From positions 1,426,456 through 1,490,455 of the forward strand of contig CM030944.1 in NCBI GenBank assembly GCA_018136815.1: a stretch of DNA of 64,000 nt, read 5' to 3'. The notes under the pieces are model-generated. The model made no database searches, was not told the DNA's origin, and saw only the letters and a list, made by a program, of their open reading frames with translations. The stretch comes from Isochrysis galbana. Taxonomy: Eukaryota; Haptophyta; Isochrysidales; Isochrysidaceae. A program made the translations under genes and the position numbers. Positions 1 through 12,241 of this stretch are shown here, piece after piece. Numbering within the stretch: position 1 is the stretch's first letter; the number at the start of each line of letters is the position of its first letter.

Positions 1-667
1 CTGCCTGCACGTGTGAGCCCGTCGACGCGCATCTCAATCATCCCTCACCTGGGGAGGGGGGGAAGGGGTCTCCGGGCGGAGGGGCGGGGGGGGCGCTCTG
101 ATTTCGCGCCACGGGTTCGCGCGCTCCCCCCCCCCCCCCCCCCCGCTTCCCCGCGCTCCCCCCCCCTTGGTATCGCATCTTCAGCCCCCATCACCCCCCC
201 AAATTTCGAGAAATTTCGAACGAAATTTCTCCCGGCGAACCCTCCCAAATTTCGAAAGAAAAAGAAATTTTCGAAATCCCGACCCCAGCCTAGTCGGGCG
301 TCTTGGCTCATGGTTGAGGATTTGCGCGTGCAGGGGCGCCATTGTTGTGGTTGTGGGGGCCCGGGGCCCAACCTTTCGGTTTTCCCCAGGGGAGTGACGT
401 TTGAGGGGCTCGTCGCCACTGCAGGTTGCTATCCCTGGTCGCTCAGTTGGCAGTTGGGTTTCGGGTTCTTGTTTGAGTATGTGCTCTATTCCTATAGCCT
501 TTGTGCAACGGTCACCAGCTTTGGGCTCGGATTTAGCTTGTCGTTATCTTTACTATCGAAGAGAGTGCGGAAGTCGTTGATCGTTGACGTCTCTTCGTTT
601 TTTAGGCTGCCGGCCCATATCCGCTTGGTTGGGCTCTTCTGGTTTTTCACCCCTTATCTAATTAAAC
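1..667. other. no gene seen; low-complexity leader and repeat remnant
   Basis: No coding exon is supported here. There is a C-run near 127-144 and a cluster of AAATTTCGA-like words at about 198-275. The last 30 bases (about 638-667) look like the inner part of the GGGCGGTCAAA repeat family described at 19253. That repeat resumes after the inserted element that starts at 668. Confidence 0.5.
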
Positions 668-1425
668 CCTACATGGGAGATACGGGCCATCGGCCCCCCA
701 GATACGGTAGATACGGCTGTATCTGGGTCAACTCCCAGATACGGCCAGATACAGTGCTAGATACAAATACAGTCCAAATACCGGGGGGGGGGGGTTACGG
801 AGACGCGGCGCGCGCGCAGGAGGCCGCGCAGCCCAGTGATGGTGAATCAATTCGTCAGCTGACACCAACTTCGAGCTAGCACTGACATCTGACATCAGTA
901 GCTGATGTCAGCTGATGAGGTCCATCAGCTGACATCGCCTCAAACAGCAGAATATCAGCATATCAGCTGATATCAGTCATCACCTGTGTCTTTGCTGCAA
1001 ATCTAAATACGACAAATCGCCCTTCTCTTGCGATGACGGGCCCCAAGCGGCTCAGGTGACTACTGTCTTGCGTTGAGTGGTACTGGGCACGAGTTCGAAC
1101 CCCACATGGATTCGTTTGATGCATTTTTTCTTTGGCTGTAGAAAGTGAAGGGGACTGCATGTTTTGTTTTCTCCCCGCTCCAAGCTGTTGACAACTGATA
1201 ACTGACATCAGTTGTCAGCTCGAGGTGAACTGATACTACGCGCAAAACGCCTATTTTAACGCGCAAAACGCCTATTTTAACAGTAGAAGCACAGTTATAA
1301 TGGTAAAATCGTCATTTTAAGCCTAGAAGTGGTGTGTATCCTGGTCTGGGGCTCCCCCAGATACAGTAGATACAGCTGTATCTGGCCCCTCCCCCAGATA
1401 CAGTATCCTGTATCTCCCATCTAGG
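668..1425. mobile_element. hAT-type non-autonomous element (MITE), copy H1
   Basis: The left end reads CCTACATGGGAGATAC and the right end is its near-perfect inverted partner, GTATCTCCCATCTAGG. The element is flanked by an exact 8-bp direct repeat AATTAAAC at 660-667 and 1426-1433. Just inside each end the word GATAC(A/G)G recurs in both orientations, like the subterminal repeats of hAT elements. The 758-bp interior has no transposase ORF. It holds CAGCTGA/TGATATCAG words and a direct duplication CGCGCAAAACGCCTATTTTAA at about 1239-1280. An 8-bp duplication plus short inverted ends points to hAT, and the same ends recur at 50683-50876. Confidence 0.75.
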
Positions 1426-1433
1426 AATTAAAC

Positions 1434-2253
1434 CCCCTGTTTGACCGCCCCACTCCCCACCATTGACCGTTGTTGAGGCCCCCAGGGGCCCTCCCCTCAA
1501 TGTAGCGCCCCAAACTGCACACTGCGCTCAGTGAGTGGAACGTTCTTCTCAATCTGCGTCTCCACAGCCCACAGCGCGACTCGTTGAGCCGCGCTATTGC
1601 GAACTTTCAGGGGAAAGCCTCCCCCCCCCCCCGCCCCATCCAAGATGTCGGAGATCCCGGCGCCCTCTCTGTACTCTGAAGGGGAAGCAATCTGGCTTTC
1701 AAGTACACGAGTGGCGAGCCGAGCCTAGATCGATGAGAAACACGGCCGGGGGGGGGGGGGGGGGGGGAGGGCCTCCAAGCACCGTAAACACGGCCTGTGT
1801 TTGGCCTTCTCTAGAAAAGCGCGGGAACCGCCTCGCAAACGCGGCATGCTGCTAGGGAGGGCGAACCCACCAAAGAAGCCGTACGAGTACTGGTTCCCCA
1901 TCTCTAAAGTGAATGCGGGGCCCCAAACTCCACAAAACGCGCGACGCCGCTGCAGATCGCACTGACACTCTGGAGAGAGGGAGGTGGGGAGAGAGAGTAG
2001 TCGCGCCCGATGGGAAGAGAAAAAATGGGCGCGGCGCTCGATCGTCGTCCCCACGAGCCGCGGCGCTGCCTTCTGCTCCAGCCCCCCCCCCCCCCCCCCC
2101 CTCTTTCCTGTAGAGCGCAGTCCGCGCCCAACTCCCGCCCACCCCCAACCCCCTTTGCCACCTCATCCCATCCACTCCTCAACGGCCCCACCCTCTCCAC
2201 TTGGACGGCACGGGCACGAATCGTGAAGGACAGTTGTATTCACACGCTCTTGC
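1434..2253. other. K+ channel 5' flank, no other gene supported
   Basis: Positions 1434-1452 are the terminal motif (CCTGTTTGACCGCCC) of the GGGCGGTCAAA repeat family. The rest is GC-rich, with G-runs near 1748-1767 and C-runs near 1620-1631 and 2084-2101. Short ORFs overlap on both strands and none resembles a protein. This is probably the promoter and leader of the channel gene. Confidence 0.4.
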
Positions 2254-3451
2254 ATGGTCTGCGCCGCAGGCGGCCCCTCCCTCTGGCACCGTCAGTGCTT
2301 CCGCTGTGCTGTGGCAACCGTTGTGTATGTCTCTACGGCACTCGTCGGCGCCGCCATCTTCTATGCGATCGAGGGCGCGGGCGAGCTCGAGAGCGCAAGG
2401 GCGTTCCAGGCGCAGAAGCAGGCGCAGTTCGACTATATTGAGCAGTACCTTCGTCAGGCTCCCGATCCGCACCTCGCCACTAACTTCACCGCACTCGTCT
2501 CGGAGCTGCAGAGGTATGCCGAATCGAATCAGGTGGCCCCCAACCCGGATGCGCTCAATTGGACGTTCGGCGGCTCGCTCTTCTTTGCTTTAACAATTAT
2601 GACGACGATTGGCTATGGGACTTTCGCGCCGTACACGCCGGCAGGCCGTGCCATGGTCATCGTCTATGGGATGTTTGCCCTGGCCATCTCCGGTGTGTGT
2701 GTGGCGGTGCTAACCTCTGGATTTGACGCCGCGTTCTGCTGGCTGGCGAAGCAGTCTACGCGTCTGGGCTTTCTGAGTAAGGAAGGCAAGGTACGTTAGT
2801 ACGATAGCGATCACGATTCATTCAAGTCGCTAGAGCTTCATATTCATGGAGCATCAGCAATGTGGCTATGCCGAGTGGTTGCATGGGCAGGCATAGTCAT
2901 CGAAAAAGCATATCACCGTGTGCCCTTTACACCCACCATCCGCAAAGCCATGTCTAGCGATGGAGCCAGGGTGTGATGGGTGTGGTGCCACTTTGTCGAG
3001 CGCGCTGGCTGAATCAACCCGGACTCCCTGACCTTGGCCTTCCTATCAGGAGTCGTGGCGGTACCACCGCTCCATCTTCTATGGTGCCATTTTCATCATA
3101 TTTTGGTTGGCATGCTCGGGCATTTTCGTAGCCTCCGAGCGAGACCAAGACTGGAGCTTTTTCATTGCATTTTACTACAGTTTCGTGACATTCACGACAA
3201 TTGGATTTGGGGACTATGCCATCAATTACTCCGACACGGGACGGGGGCTCATTCTCTTCCTTTTGCTCACACTTCTTGGACTCATCGTCTTTGCCAAGGC
3301 CGTGACCGAGGTCGCCAGCATGCTGCAGTCTACCTTTGCGTTTCTAGGCGAGGAGGTTGTTGGAGTTGTGATACGCAATGACGCTTCCGGGCCTGGCGCC
3401 GGCTCAAAGACCGCTTCTACGAATGAACTGGATAGGGTCGAGTATGCATAG
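2254..3451 (+). CDS. two-pore-domain potassium channel (TPK/TWIK-like)
   Basis: Two exons, 2254-2790 and 3050-3451, joined in phase 0 (AAG|GTACGT donor, CCTATCAG acceptor), give 312 residues. A first membrane span lies near residues 18-38. The first pore loop has the selectivity filter TTIGYG at about 117-122, followed by a span at about 132-153. Exon 2 adds a span at about 188-206, a second filter TTIGFGD at about 228-234 and a final span at about 247-268. Two P-loops in one chain define the two-pore K+ channel family, which sets background potassium conductance across plasma, vacuolar or plastid membranes. The second filter (GFGD) is canonical; the first has GYGT. No EF-hands or 14-3-3 site are visible, and the C-terminal tail is short. 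The loop between span 1 and P1 (residues 40-105) is long, as in animal TWIK proteins. The ATG sits only about 17 residues before the first span, so an upstream exon is possible. Confidence 0.88.
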
Positions 3452-3666
3452 CCAAATAAGCTTGACACATTGGTGATCACACACTTCATGACCATTGCAA
3501 CACTCACTCCATGTCCACCCCAACAGCCAAAGGATGCGGCAGGGTCAGAAGAAGAGAATATGCTGTGCATATATTTTGAGGAGCTCTTGGCTCACAGACG
3601 CACGACTATGATGAGAGGAGCCTGACATGCACATTTGAGAGCCATTGAGAGAGTAGAGCTTCGCAT

Positions 3667-4112
3667 ATGCCATTAGACTGGATCCCATATGATGTGACAC
3701 ATAGCTCGCTCGAACACATATTTTTGCCTCTGAGCCTGGGGTTTGCTTTGGGTCCAGAGGTCACAGAGCTTCTCCTCAATGGCTCCCTACCTTCCTACTC
3801 TCCCGTGAGCTGGTTGGGCCAAGGCTCCCCCTATCTGTAAATATTTGCTCGTGGCCGCGGGCGCACGGCGGCGAGAGCTTTCTTTGGGCCAAAGCCCGCC
3901 GCTCCTCCTTGTGAGTCGATTAATTCTCTATTGAGAGCTAGTACCCCTACTGCCACGTAGCCACGTACTACAATCTCAACAATTCACCACCTGCGCTTCC
4001 GCATTCCGCATTTTTGCTCGGAGTCATCGCGATCGTAGTAATTGTGATCTTTCTCTTGTGGAAATTCTTGAAGAATCCGAAAAAAGACGCCGCCGCGCCA
4101 CATGTGAAATAA
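3667..4112 (+). CDS. putative small single-pass membrane protein (two-exon model)
   Basis: A short ORF starts at ATG 3667. The frame ending at TAA 4110-4112 encodes a striking hydrophobic helix (about 18 residues from AFLLGVIAIVV) followed by a basic tail WKFLKNPKKD. I can join 3667-3804 (donor GTGAGC) to 3942-4112 (acceptor GAGCTAG) in phase 0, giving about 102 residues with a single C-terminal span. I recognise no family. The splice choice is weak: another acceptor at 3961 is equally good, and the two pieces may not belong together. The membrane helix itself is clear in the translation. Confidence 0.25.
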
Positions 4113-4195
4113 GTTACCGAGAAGGACTGTGGGTGTTTACATTAACATTATACAAACAGTGTTCACCGAAGGGCGCATCGACAAATCTCATTCTC

Positions 4196-4318
4196 GCGCC
4201 TCTAGCGAAGACGCCGCCGCTTCCCAAGATGAAGCCGCCGCCTCCCAAGATGAAGCCGCCGCCTCCCAAAAAGAAGCCATCATCTCCCAAGAAGAAGCCG
4301 CCGTAACGCCCAGATAGC
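4196..4318. repeat. 21-bp tandem repeat (about 4-5 units)
   Basis: Units of the type CTCCCAAGATGAAGCCGCCGC recur four to five times. In one frame they encode PPPKMKP and in another SQDEAAA. Because the unit is a multiple of three, several frames stay open and short ORFs arise by default. I see no reason to call a gene. Confidence 0.6.
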
Positions 4319-4550
4319 CATGGCCATGGGGGTTCTGAGCGTGGCTCTGCATAAAGTGCATAAAAAATGTAATACAATAAGAGGAAGGCATGCCTGTGTT
4401 CTACGTGGGCCCGCTTCCGGCACTTCTTTCAACTGCTGCGCACTCCGAAACCTTAATGAGGGGGTCCTGCAAGTAGAACTTATACCGTCCACATGGGGGC
4501 ACTTGCCGAAAAAACCACCAAACCTGAGGTTGCACCCTCTCAGGTGAGGC

Positions 4551-4905
4551 TGGGGCATGACCCTGCCTCCTCCTGCCTCTCCCTCGCTGGCGCTCCGCGC
4601 CCCAGCAGGTCGACGGGAGCTGGCTGGGGGGTCCTGATCAAGGGGCCCAGGGAGAGGAGGGGCTGGGGCTGGTGCCAGAGAGATGGGCTGCCCACGACGG
4701 GCCAGGGCGGGCGAGTCAGTGAGTCAGGCGGGACTGTAGGGAGAGGAATGGGTCAGCAGGGCTATGTGCTCCTGGCAAGCCATCAGGCGTGCCAGGAGAG
4801 TGGAGAGTGGGTGGTTCCTCCCCCATGGCAGGGGAGGAGTGGAGAGAGGCAGGGGGGCTCGTGCCCCCCGCCATGGGCGATGCCCAAGTATAAACTTAGA
4901 TGAGA
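4551..4905 (+). repeat. R1 dispersed repeat, partial copy a
   Basis: This shares blocks with 9357-9935, 43785-44537 and 45030-46860: the CTCGCTGGCGCTCCGCGCCCC block, the GGCAAGCCATCAGGCGTGCC block, the GGGAGGAGTGGAGAGAG block, a self-complementary GGGGGCTCGTGCCCCCC hairpin, and the terminal word AAGTATAAACTTAG. It has no coding capacity. The following 4906-5331 has an imperfect duplication around ACACGTCACCCCGCGGGGGTG and otherwise nothing I can name. Confidence 0.7.
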
Positions 4906-5331
4906 CACATCGTTCCAAAATAACGACGTGCAAAAAAGAGAAAACAGTGCGTGCGGGTTCCTCGCGGGGGTGGGGTGGGGGGGGGCAAACGTCATACTGC
5001 ACACGTCACCCCGCGGGGGTGGGGGGCGGTACGGAGAAAACGAGGGAAAAGGGAGCATTGATTCCTTTTGTAGTCTTAATCAAAATCGCCGTGCGGGAGA
5101 GGGGCGAGGTGGCCTTGCGCCTCGCAACCTCGCGACACCCTCTGACCCCTGCCTCTCCTCCTCCCGTCCCTCACCCTCACCGACGAGTGATGGCCGAGGC
5201 GCTGGCGACGACGATGATCGGGATGTCAAGGACCCCTTTTGGTAGTGGATGTCAAGTCTCAGTAGCCCCCCTTCACGGATTTCCATAGTATAAACCGCGA
5301 CGATTCATCTCCCTTCCCTTACATGTCTCCC

Positions 5332-7374
5332 TCAGGGCTTTATGCTGGCCCCTGTCAATACTTTGTGGCACAGGACCCTCAACGCATCACGCGTATCCGA
5401 GGGCGGCAAGAGCGCCAATGCGTCCACCGCTCGCTGCGTGTATTCTGTCGCGATTTCCTGTGAACATTGTGGTAGTATGGGCATTGGTGAGTAGTTGTTT
5501 GGAAGCTAGGAATCCTGAGCACTGGCCACACCGGAGTCGCAAAGCCATAAGCACAGCCTGGGAGTATGGAAGGTCGGGCCTCTAAAAGACTGCGACGGCC
5601 CCGCTGGAGCCAGGCATACTTTGATATCTCGATCAATGTAGGTAGAACGGCAGGCGATGCAGAATAGTGATATGTGGGCAAGGACAGTGCATGGTACGGT
5701 GATTGAGCACGCACCTGCGTCCTTGCGACGGCATTCGCTCGCTCAATGGTCTCAAGCAGCCGCGTGGCGTCGGCATCGCTGCGGAAACCGCCTTTCAAAA
5801 TGTCATTGAGTTCAGGGAAGCTGCATGCAATCAAGTGTGAGGGACGGCTGTTGAGTATTCGGGAGCGGGCACACAGAGGTGCGCGATTATGAAGAGTGGC
5901 GGTAGGGTCGTGAGTCAATGCGTGTCTTGCCGCCGTGGGCTCAGTATCTCAGCCCGAGCGCGCCCAATAATTGATTCGAGCGTACAGAGTGCGGACACCT
6001 CGATAAATAGTAAGGGAGGGTAGGGGAAGATTTGTTTCGCAAGGATATTTACCGTTCAACAGCTATGAGCAGCGGCGTCGATTGGGCAAGCTGGCCTTGC
6101 GCTCGAAGGGTTTTGACAGCCCGGCGCTTCTTCTTCAGGAGCGACTCCATCGCCTCGGCCTCTCCTACCAGTTGTTGCGCCATTGCCAAGCCCTCACCAA
6201 ACTGCAGCGGAAAGGGGGCATAATATGCATCAAAATCAGCGTTTAGGCACGTTGAGCCCAAGGTACGTCCTCAAAGCACGTAGGCAGGCCATCGAGGGGC
6301 GGGGCACAGTGTGGAAGATTTCGTGTCAATCTCTCCTCACCTCGAGGCATGCAGTCGCCGTAGGCGAGTCCGGGTCATGCCCTGAGAGTATGGCTGCGCA
6401 CTGACAGCTGTTGCCAATCAGCTGCGCCGTTCCCCTCCCTAGAATGTGCAAGTGTTCCGACACCGATCTGTGAGCTGCCTCCTCGTCTGCGCCCTCGGCC
6501 TGCGCATCTTCGAGGCTTGTATTGTCTGCGTACGATTGAGAAACGCGGCCATCGAAAGCGAGCATCCCACCCTCGCATATTGACTCAAGGCCGCGAGCTA
6601 CGATCTCAGTGACAGCAGCGTGATCCAATAGGGACAGCTCCACTGCCGCCTTTGCCAGGAGGAAGTCGCCCGCAAGAATGCACACCTGAGTAGGCACGAG
6701 CGATGGTTGACAACAGCAATCTCAAACGAATAAGGCGATGTGGATTTCGTACGGGGGCAAACATGGGGCACAGCAGAGGTTGTCGCTGGGAGATGAGTGA
6801 TGAGCTAGTGCTGTGGCGGTCATGATGTCATTGGGACGTCGAGGTCCTAAGCTGAACGCGAACGCTGAACGCGCGCTTCGCGCATCACCTTGTTGCCCAC
6901 ATCGAGAGCAACCTCTTGGTGCACTAGCGTGCCCTGCGAGGTGTCCGTCTCGTCCTCCTCCAGCACGTCTGCGTGGATGAGGCTGGCGGTGTGGATCATC
7001 TCTGCGATGACCGCGAGCTTGTAGTGCGGCTTGCCGATGGCGAAGTCGGGGTTTGTAGCGCGTCCGACGAGCAGAACGACCATGGGCCGAAACGACTTCC
7101 CTTTCCGCTGCATAAATTCGCGCGCCGCCATCGTCAGCACCTCGTTCTTCGAGAGAGCTCCTGAGCCACCACGGTTGTCGGAGAGCACCTTCTTGATCGA
7201 GCTCTTGATGTGGTCTAGATCGGAGGCGACGAGCTTGTACGGGTCGGGTCCGACGGGCGCGGGCGCATCGCGTGAGATTGTGCCGACCATTCCCACCGGC
7301 GTCCCGCAGCGCAGCCTGCTGGGCGAGGCGGAGAGGAGGGCAACGGACGCCCACAGCGAGAGCGCCAGCAGCAT
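5332..7374 (-). CDS. trans-prenyltransferase-like protein with degenerate DDxxD motifs (PDSS2/DLP1-like subunit)
   Basis: Five exons on the minus strand, 7374-6889, 6685-6341, 6201-6053, 5820-5715 and 5457-5332, give 403 residues with consistent phases and GT-AG sites. The fold is that of the polyprenyl diphosphate synthases: KGKSFRP (91-97) in the IPP-binding region, MIHTASLIH (126-134), GNKVCILAGDFLLAKA across exons 1/2, NSCQCAAIL, then FPELNDIL and a C-terminal helix with ALALLPPS. Active long-chain synthases carry two DDxxD motifs. Here the first is ADVLE (135-139) and the second is GEAEA (290-294), and the usual RRG after the first motif is missing. Loss of both motifs is typical of the non-catalytic partner (PDSS2, Dlp1) that forms a heteromer with an active solanesyl/decaprenyl synthase for ubiquinone or plastoquinone side chains. 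The N-terminus (MLLALSLWASVALLSASP) looks like a signal or organelle presequence. I chose the ATG at 7374; an upstream in-frame ATG at 7521 would add 49 unlikely residues. Confidence 0.82.
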
Positions 7375-7650
7375 CGCGCGGAGGGAGGGGAGGGGCGAGA
7401 GAGGGAGGGAGAGGGAGAGAGGGGAGCGATGGCCGCCGCCGCAGCCCAAATACAAAAATACTGCTTGCGACCCTTCACGGAAGCTTCCCCACATCTCGTA
7501 CATACTGTGCACAAGTAACAAGTAACAAGTAAGCTGAACCAGGGGGAAACTTGCAGCAGCACTCAGGTCGCCTGGGTGGGAAACACAGCCAGAAGTTTTC
7601 CTAACACAGCAAAAACAGGCTGTTTTTGGCTTTCATAGAAACACAGCCAG
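7375..7650. other. 5' flank of the prenyltransferase-like gene
   Basis: GA-rich just upstream of the ATG (7380-7435). Short direct repeats AAACACAGCCAGAA occur at about 7580 and 7640 around a small hairpin AAAACAGGCTGTTTTT. No gene is seen. Confidence 0.4.
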
Positions 7651-8149
7651 AAACAGTCCCAAAAACAGTGACAGTGATACAGATGGGGGGGGCCTCCCCC
7701 TGCGCCACTACGCCACTTGCGACTTGCGCGACGCTACCTACTTGTCTTTGTCTAACCAAGTAAGGTTTTTGATTGTTGATTGGGAAGAGCAAGTGACAAG
7801 TGAGCCGTATTTGGAATCCCCCTCCTCCTCGCTGTATTTCCCATCTAGGGCTCCACAACCTGTGGAACCTGTTTTTATTTCCAAACAACAAACAAACTCC
7901 ATCCAGACTCCAGAGCCCAGACCCAGGCGCCCAGACCTCTCACGAGCTCACGAGCAGAAGTGGTGGGCGTATCAATTAATATCCATGGCTCACTTGTCAC
8001 TTGCTCTTCCCAATCAACAATCAAAAACCTTACTTGGATAGACAAAGACAAGTATAGCAAGTAGGTAGCATCGCGCAAGTGGCGCACTGGCGCGCAGGGG
8101 CAGGCTCCCCCATCTGTATGCTGTATGTATCACTGTCACTGTTTTGGGG
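7651..8149. mobile_element. foldback-type element with ~150-bp inverted arms
   Basis: The left arm (about 7651-7806) and the right arm (about 7985-8149) are inverted copies. CAAGTAAGGTTTTTGATTG is followed on the left by TTGATTGGGAAGAGCAAG and is met on the right by its complement, and both arms start from CAGTGACAGTGATAC. Small indels separate them. The ~180-bp spacer contains GTATTTCCCATCTAGG at about 7837-7851, the right-end sequence of the hAT-type MITE family seen at 668-1425. There is no ORF of note. It could fold into a long hairpin. Confidence 0.65.
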
Positions 8150-8233
8150 GTTTGGGGGGGGCACTCGTGAGTTTAGGGGTCCAGAGCGCTAATCTCCCTC
8201 GCCAGAGCGAGTGGACGCGGCGAGCCGCGGCCC

Positions 8234-9351
8234 TGACGAATTGGGATGGCCCATAGGGCCTGAGGGCAATGAGGAAGGAGGCAGACCGGCGGCAGGCGCG
8301 GCTGAGGAGACGACTTCGGAGACGCTGACGGGCTGAGGCCCGTCAGCAGAGGAAGGCGGGCAGGCGGGCTTGAGCGAGGGCGAGGACGGCGGCGAGAGCG
8401 ACATCGAGCGAGAGGCGAGAGGCGAGGGTGAGTGAGAGGAGGGCTGTGTTGGCAGGGGCTGGCGAGGCGAGGAGAGTTTGTAGGGTACGAGTGTTACGAG
8501 AGCGAGAGCGACGAGAGCGAGAGCGACGGATGACGACTGACGACAAGACGTCGGATCCAACGATGCTGCGACACCGACTCACGAACACACTAGAATCATT
8601 CACCCAAACCAAGCAAAACATGAAATAACCGAGACCCCACATCGCCGGTAACTCAAACACGTCGCGAGAGACAGAGAGAGAGAGCGAGAGAGAGAGAGAA
8701 TCCGCAGCGACGGTCGGAGCGTGTCTTCGCTTTGGATTTTCCCACCAAGGCGGAAAGTCGAAGAGGAACGTTATGTCGCGCAACCACGGCGATCACATTG
8801 GATACAGATCGCAGCGAGGTATCCTTGCAATCGAAGAAATCTTGCTGTTGAGCGTGGACCTTCTAGACGTTTCTATCGAGCAACCCCGAGTAGCAACCAA
8901 GGGAGGAGAAAACCAAAAACCAACGGGACCAAGGGCTTCCATGCAACTTGCATCAAGGGGAAGGATAACCCAAAACCAAAGCAGCGAATCTAAATCAATC
9001 TCCAAGGGGAGATGGCAAACCAAGGACCAAGGAGAAAGATTCCCTCACCCAAGCAGCGAACCTAGATCGATCTCCGAGGGGAGATGGCAAACCAAACCTG
9101 ATTGCCCCCAGAAGCAGGTAAAGAAACGCGGGGAGATAGCGAATTAAACCTTTTGCGAGGCGCCTGGGAGGAAGAAAGGTGGGGAAACTTCCCTTCTCTT
9201 CGAGAGAGCAGAGGGAGGGCGCTCCAGAACCCTAGATCCTAGGCGTCCACGCGAAGTTTTTGACCGAGAACGAGAACGAGAGAATTATAACGATAAATAC
9301 CGAACGAAGAGAAGAGAGAAGCCTAGCGAGAGTCGATTCGCGAATGCGACA
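8234..9351 (-). mobile_element. TG...CA element, copy A (probable solo LTR), 1118 bp
   Basis: The element begins TGACGAATTGGGATGG and ends TCGATTCGCGAATGCGACA. It is flanked by an exact 5-bp direct repeat GGCCC at 8229-8233 and 9352-9356. A nearly identical element lies in the opposite orientation at 12242-13381. The surrounding sequence without the insert, and with a single GGCCC, is present at about 50958-51000, so this is a genuine insertion into an R1-type repeat. TG...CA ends, a 5-bp duplication and no coding content fit a solo LTR. Imperfectly inverted ends (TGnCGnATT) also allow a non-autonomous DNA element. ORFs inside, such as one of about 146 codons on the minus strand, are conserved only because the repeat is. 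Confidence 0.75.
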
Positions 9352-9356
9352 GGCCC

Positions 9357-9935
9357 TTCCCTCCTGGCTCTGGCGCCCCCCATCTTCTTTTACCTAAACG
9401 GGGCAAGAAGATATGTTAGCGCCGGAGGGGGGAGCGGCAGCTCCTCCCTCCCCTCTCTCTTCCCTCTTCCTTCTTCCTCCTCTCTTCCCTGCGGCGGGGG
9501 CCCATGGCGCGCGCCTGCGGCCCCACTTCAGGTCCCCAGATGACCTGCAGGGGCCTGGGAGCACAGCTCAGGGGGCAGGTGAGGCTGGGGAATGGCCCTG
9601 GCCCCTCCCGGCCCTCTCCCTCTCCCTCGCTGGCGCTCCGCGCCCCTATAGGTCGATCGGAGCTGGCTGGGAGGTCCTGATCAAGGGGGCCCATGGGAGG
9701 AGGTGCTGGGGCTGGTCAAAGAGATGGGCAGGCCACGACGGGCGACGGGCCAGGGCGGGCGAGCCAGGCGGGCCTGTGGGGAGAGGAATGGGTCAGCAGG
9801 GCTGTGTGCTCCTGCGCTCCTGGCAAGCCATCAGGCGTGCCAGGAGAGTGGGTGGATCCTCCCCTATAGCGGGGGAGGAGTGGAGAGAGAGGGGGGCTCG
9901 TGCCCCCCCAGGGGCGAACTAAGTATAAACTTAGT
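9357..9935 (+). repeat. R1-related dispersed repeat, copy b
   Basis: This continues the repeat interrupted by copy A; its left end lies at about 8208-8233. It matches 50980-51175 and, further on, the blocks of copies a and d, including GCATCAGG/CATCAGGCGTGCCAGGAG, the G-rich hairpin around 9893-9907, and the end word AAGTATAAACTTAG. Positions 9936-10298 carry GAGGTGGAAAATA(G/A)TGG, also seen at about 54752, and nothing else recognisable. Confidence 0.6.
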
Positions 9936-10298
9936 TTATCCTTGGAAACCCAGGGGAGGTGGAAAATAGTGGTTAAAAAGAGAAAGAGTGAGTGACCGGG
10001 CTACATTTTCCGGTTGCAGTTGCCCTGTTCTATGCCCGCAACCCAGAGTGAGAAGACTAAGTGTAACCTGAACGCTTAAAATGCAACCGTATGTACATGC
10101 GACGTAGCAGCGCGTGCTCAGCTCAATCCCTCAGAGTCTGCAGGCTGACCGTTGACTCCAGCCCAGGGGACATGACCCTCGCTCACGGGCACTAAGTCAC
10201 TCGGTGACGGCGCGACAATTGGACGTGACCATCTCCAATGCAACGACGGCGCTCAGCAAGGGCGATAAGGGCGCCCGACCAACACACACCTCATGGGA

Positions 10299-12241
<1,943 letters not shown>

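Noticed and set aside
8343-8783. 146-codon ORF in copy A and its 108-codon counterpart in copy B (12943-13269)
   Set aside because: Similarity between them is explained by the repeat itself. Both are made of CTCGCTCTCG-type low complexity and frames differ by indels.
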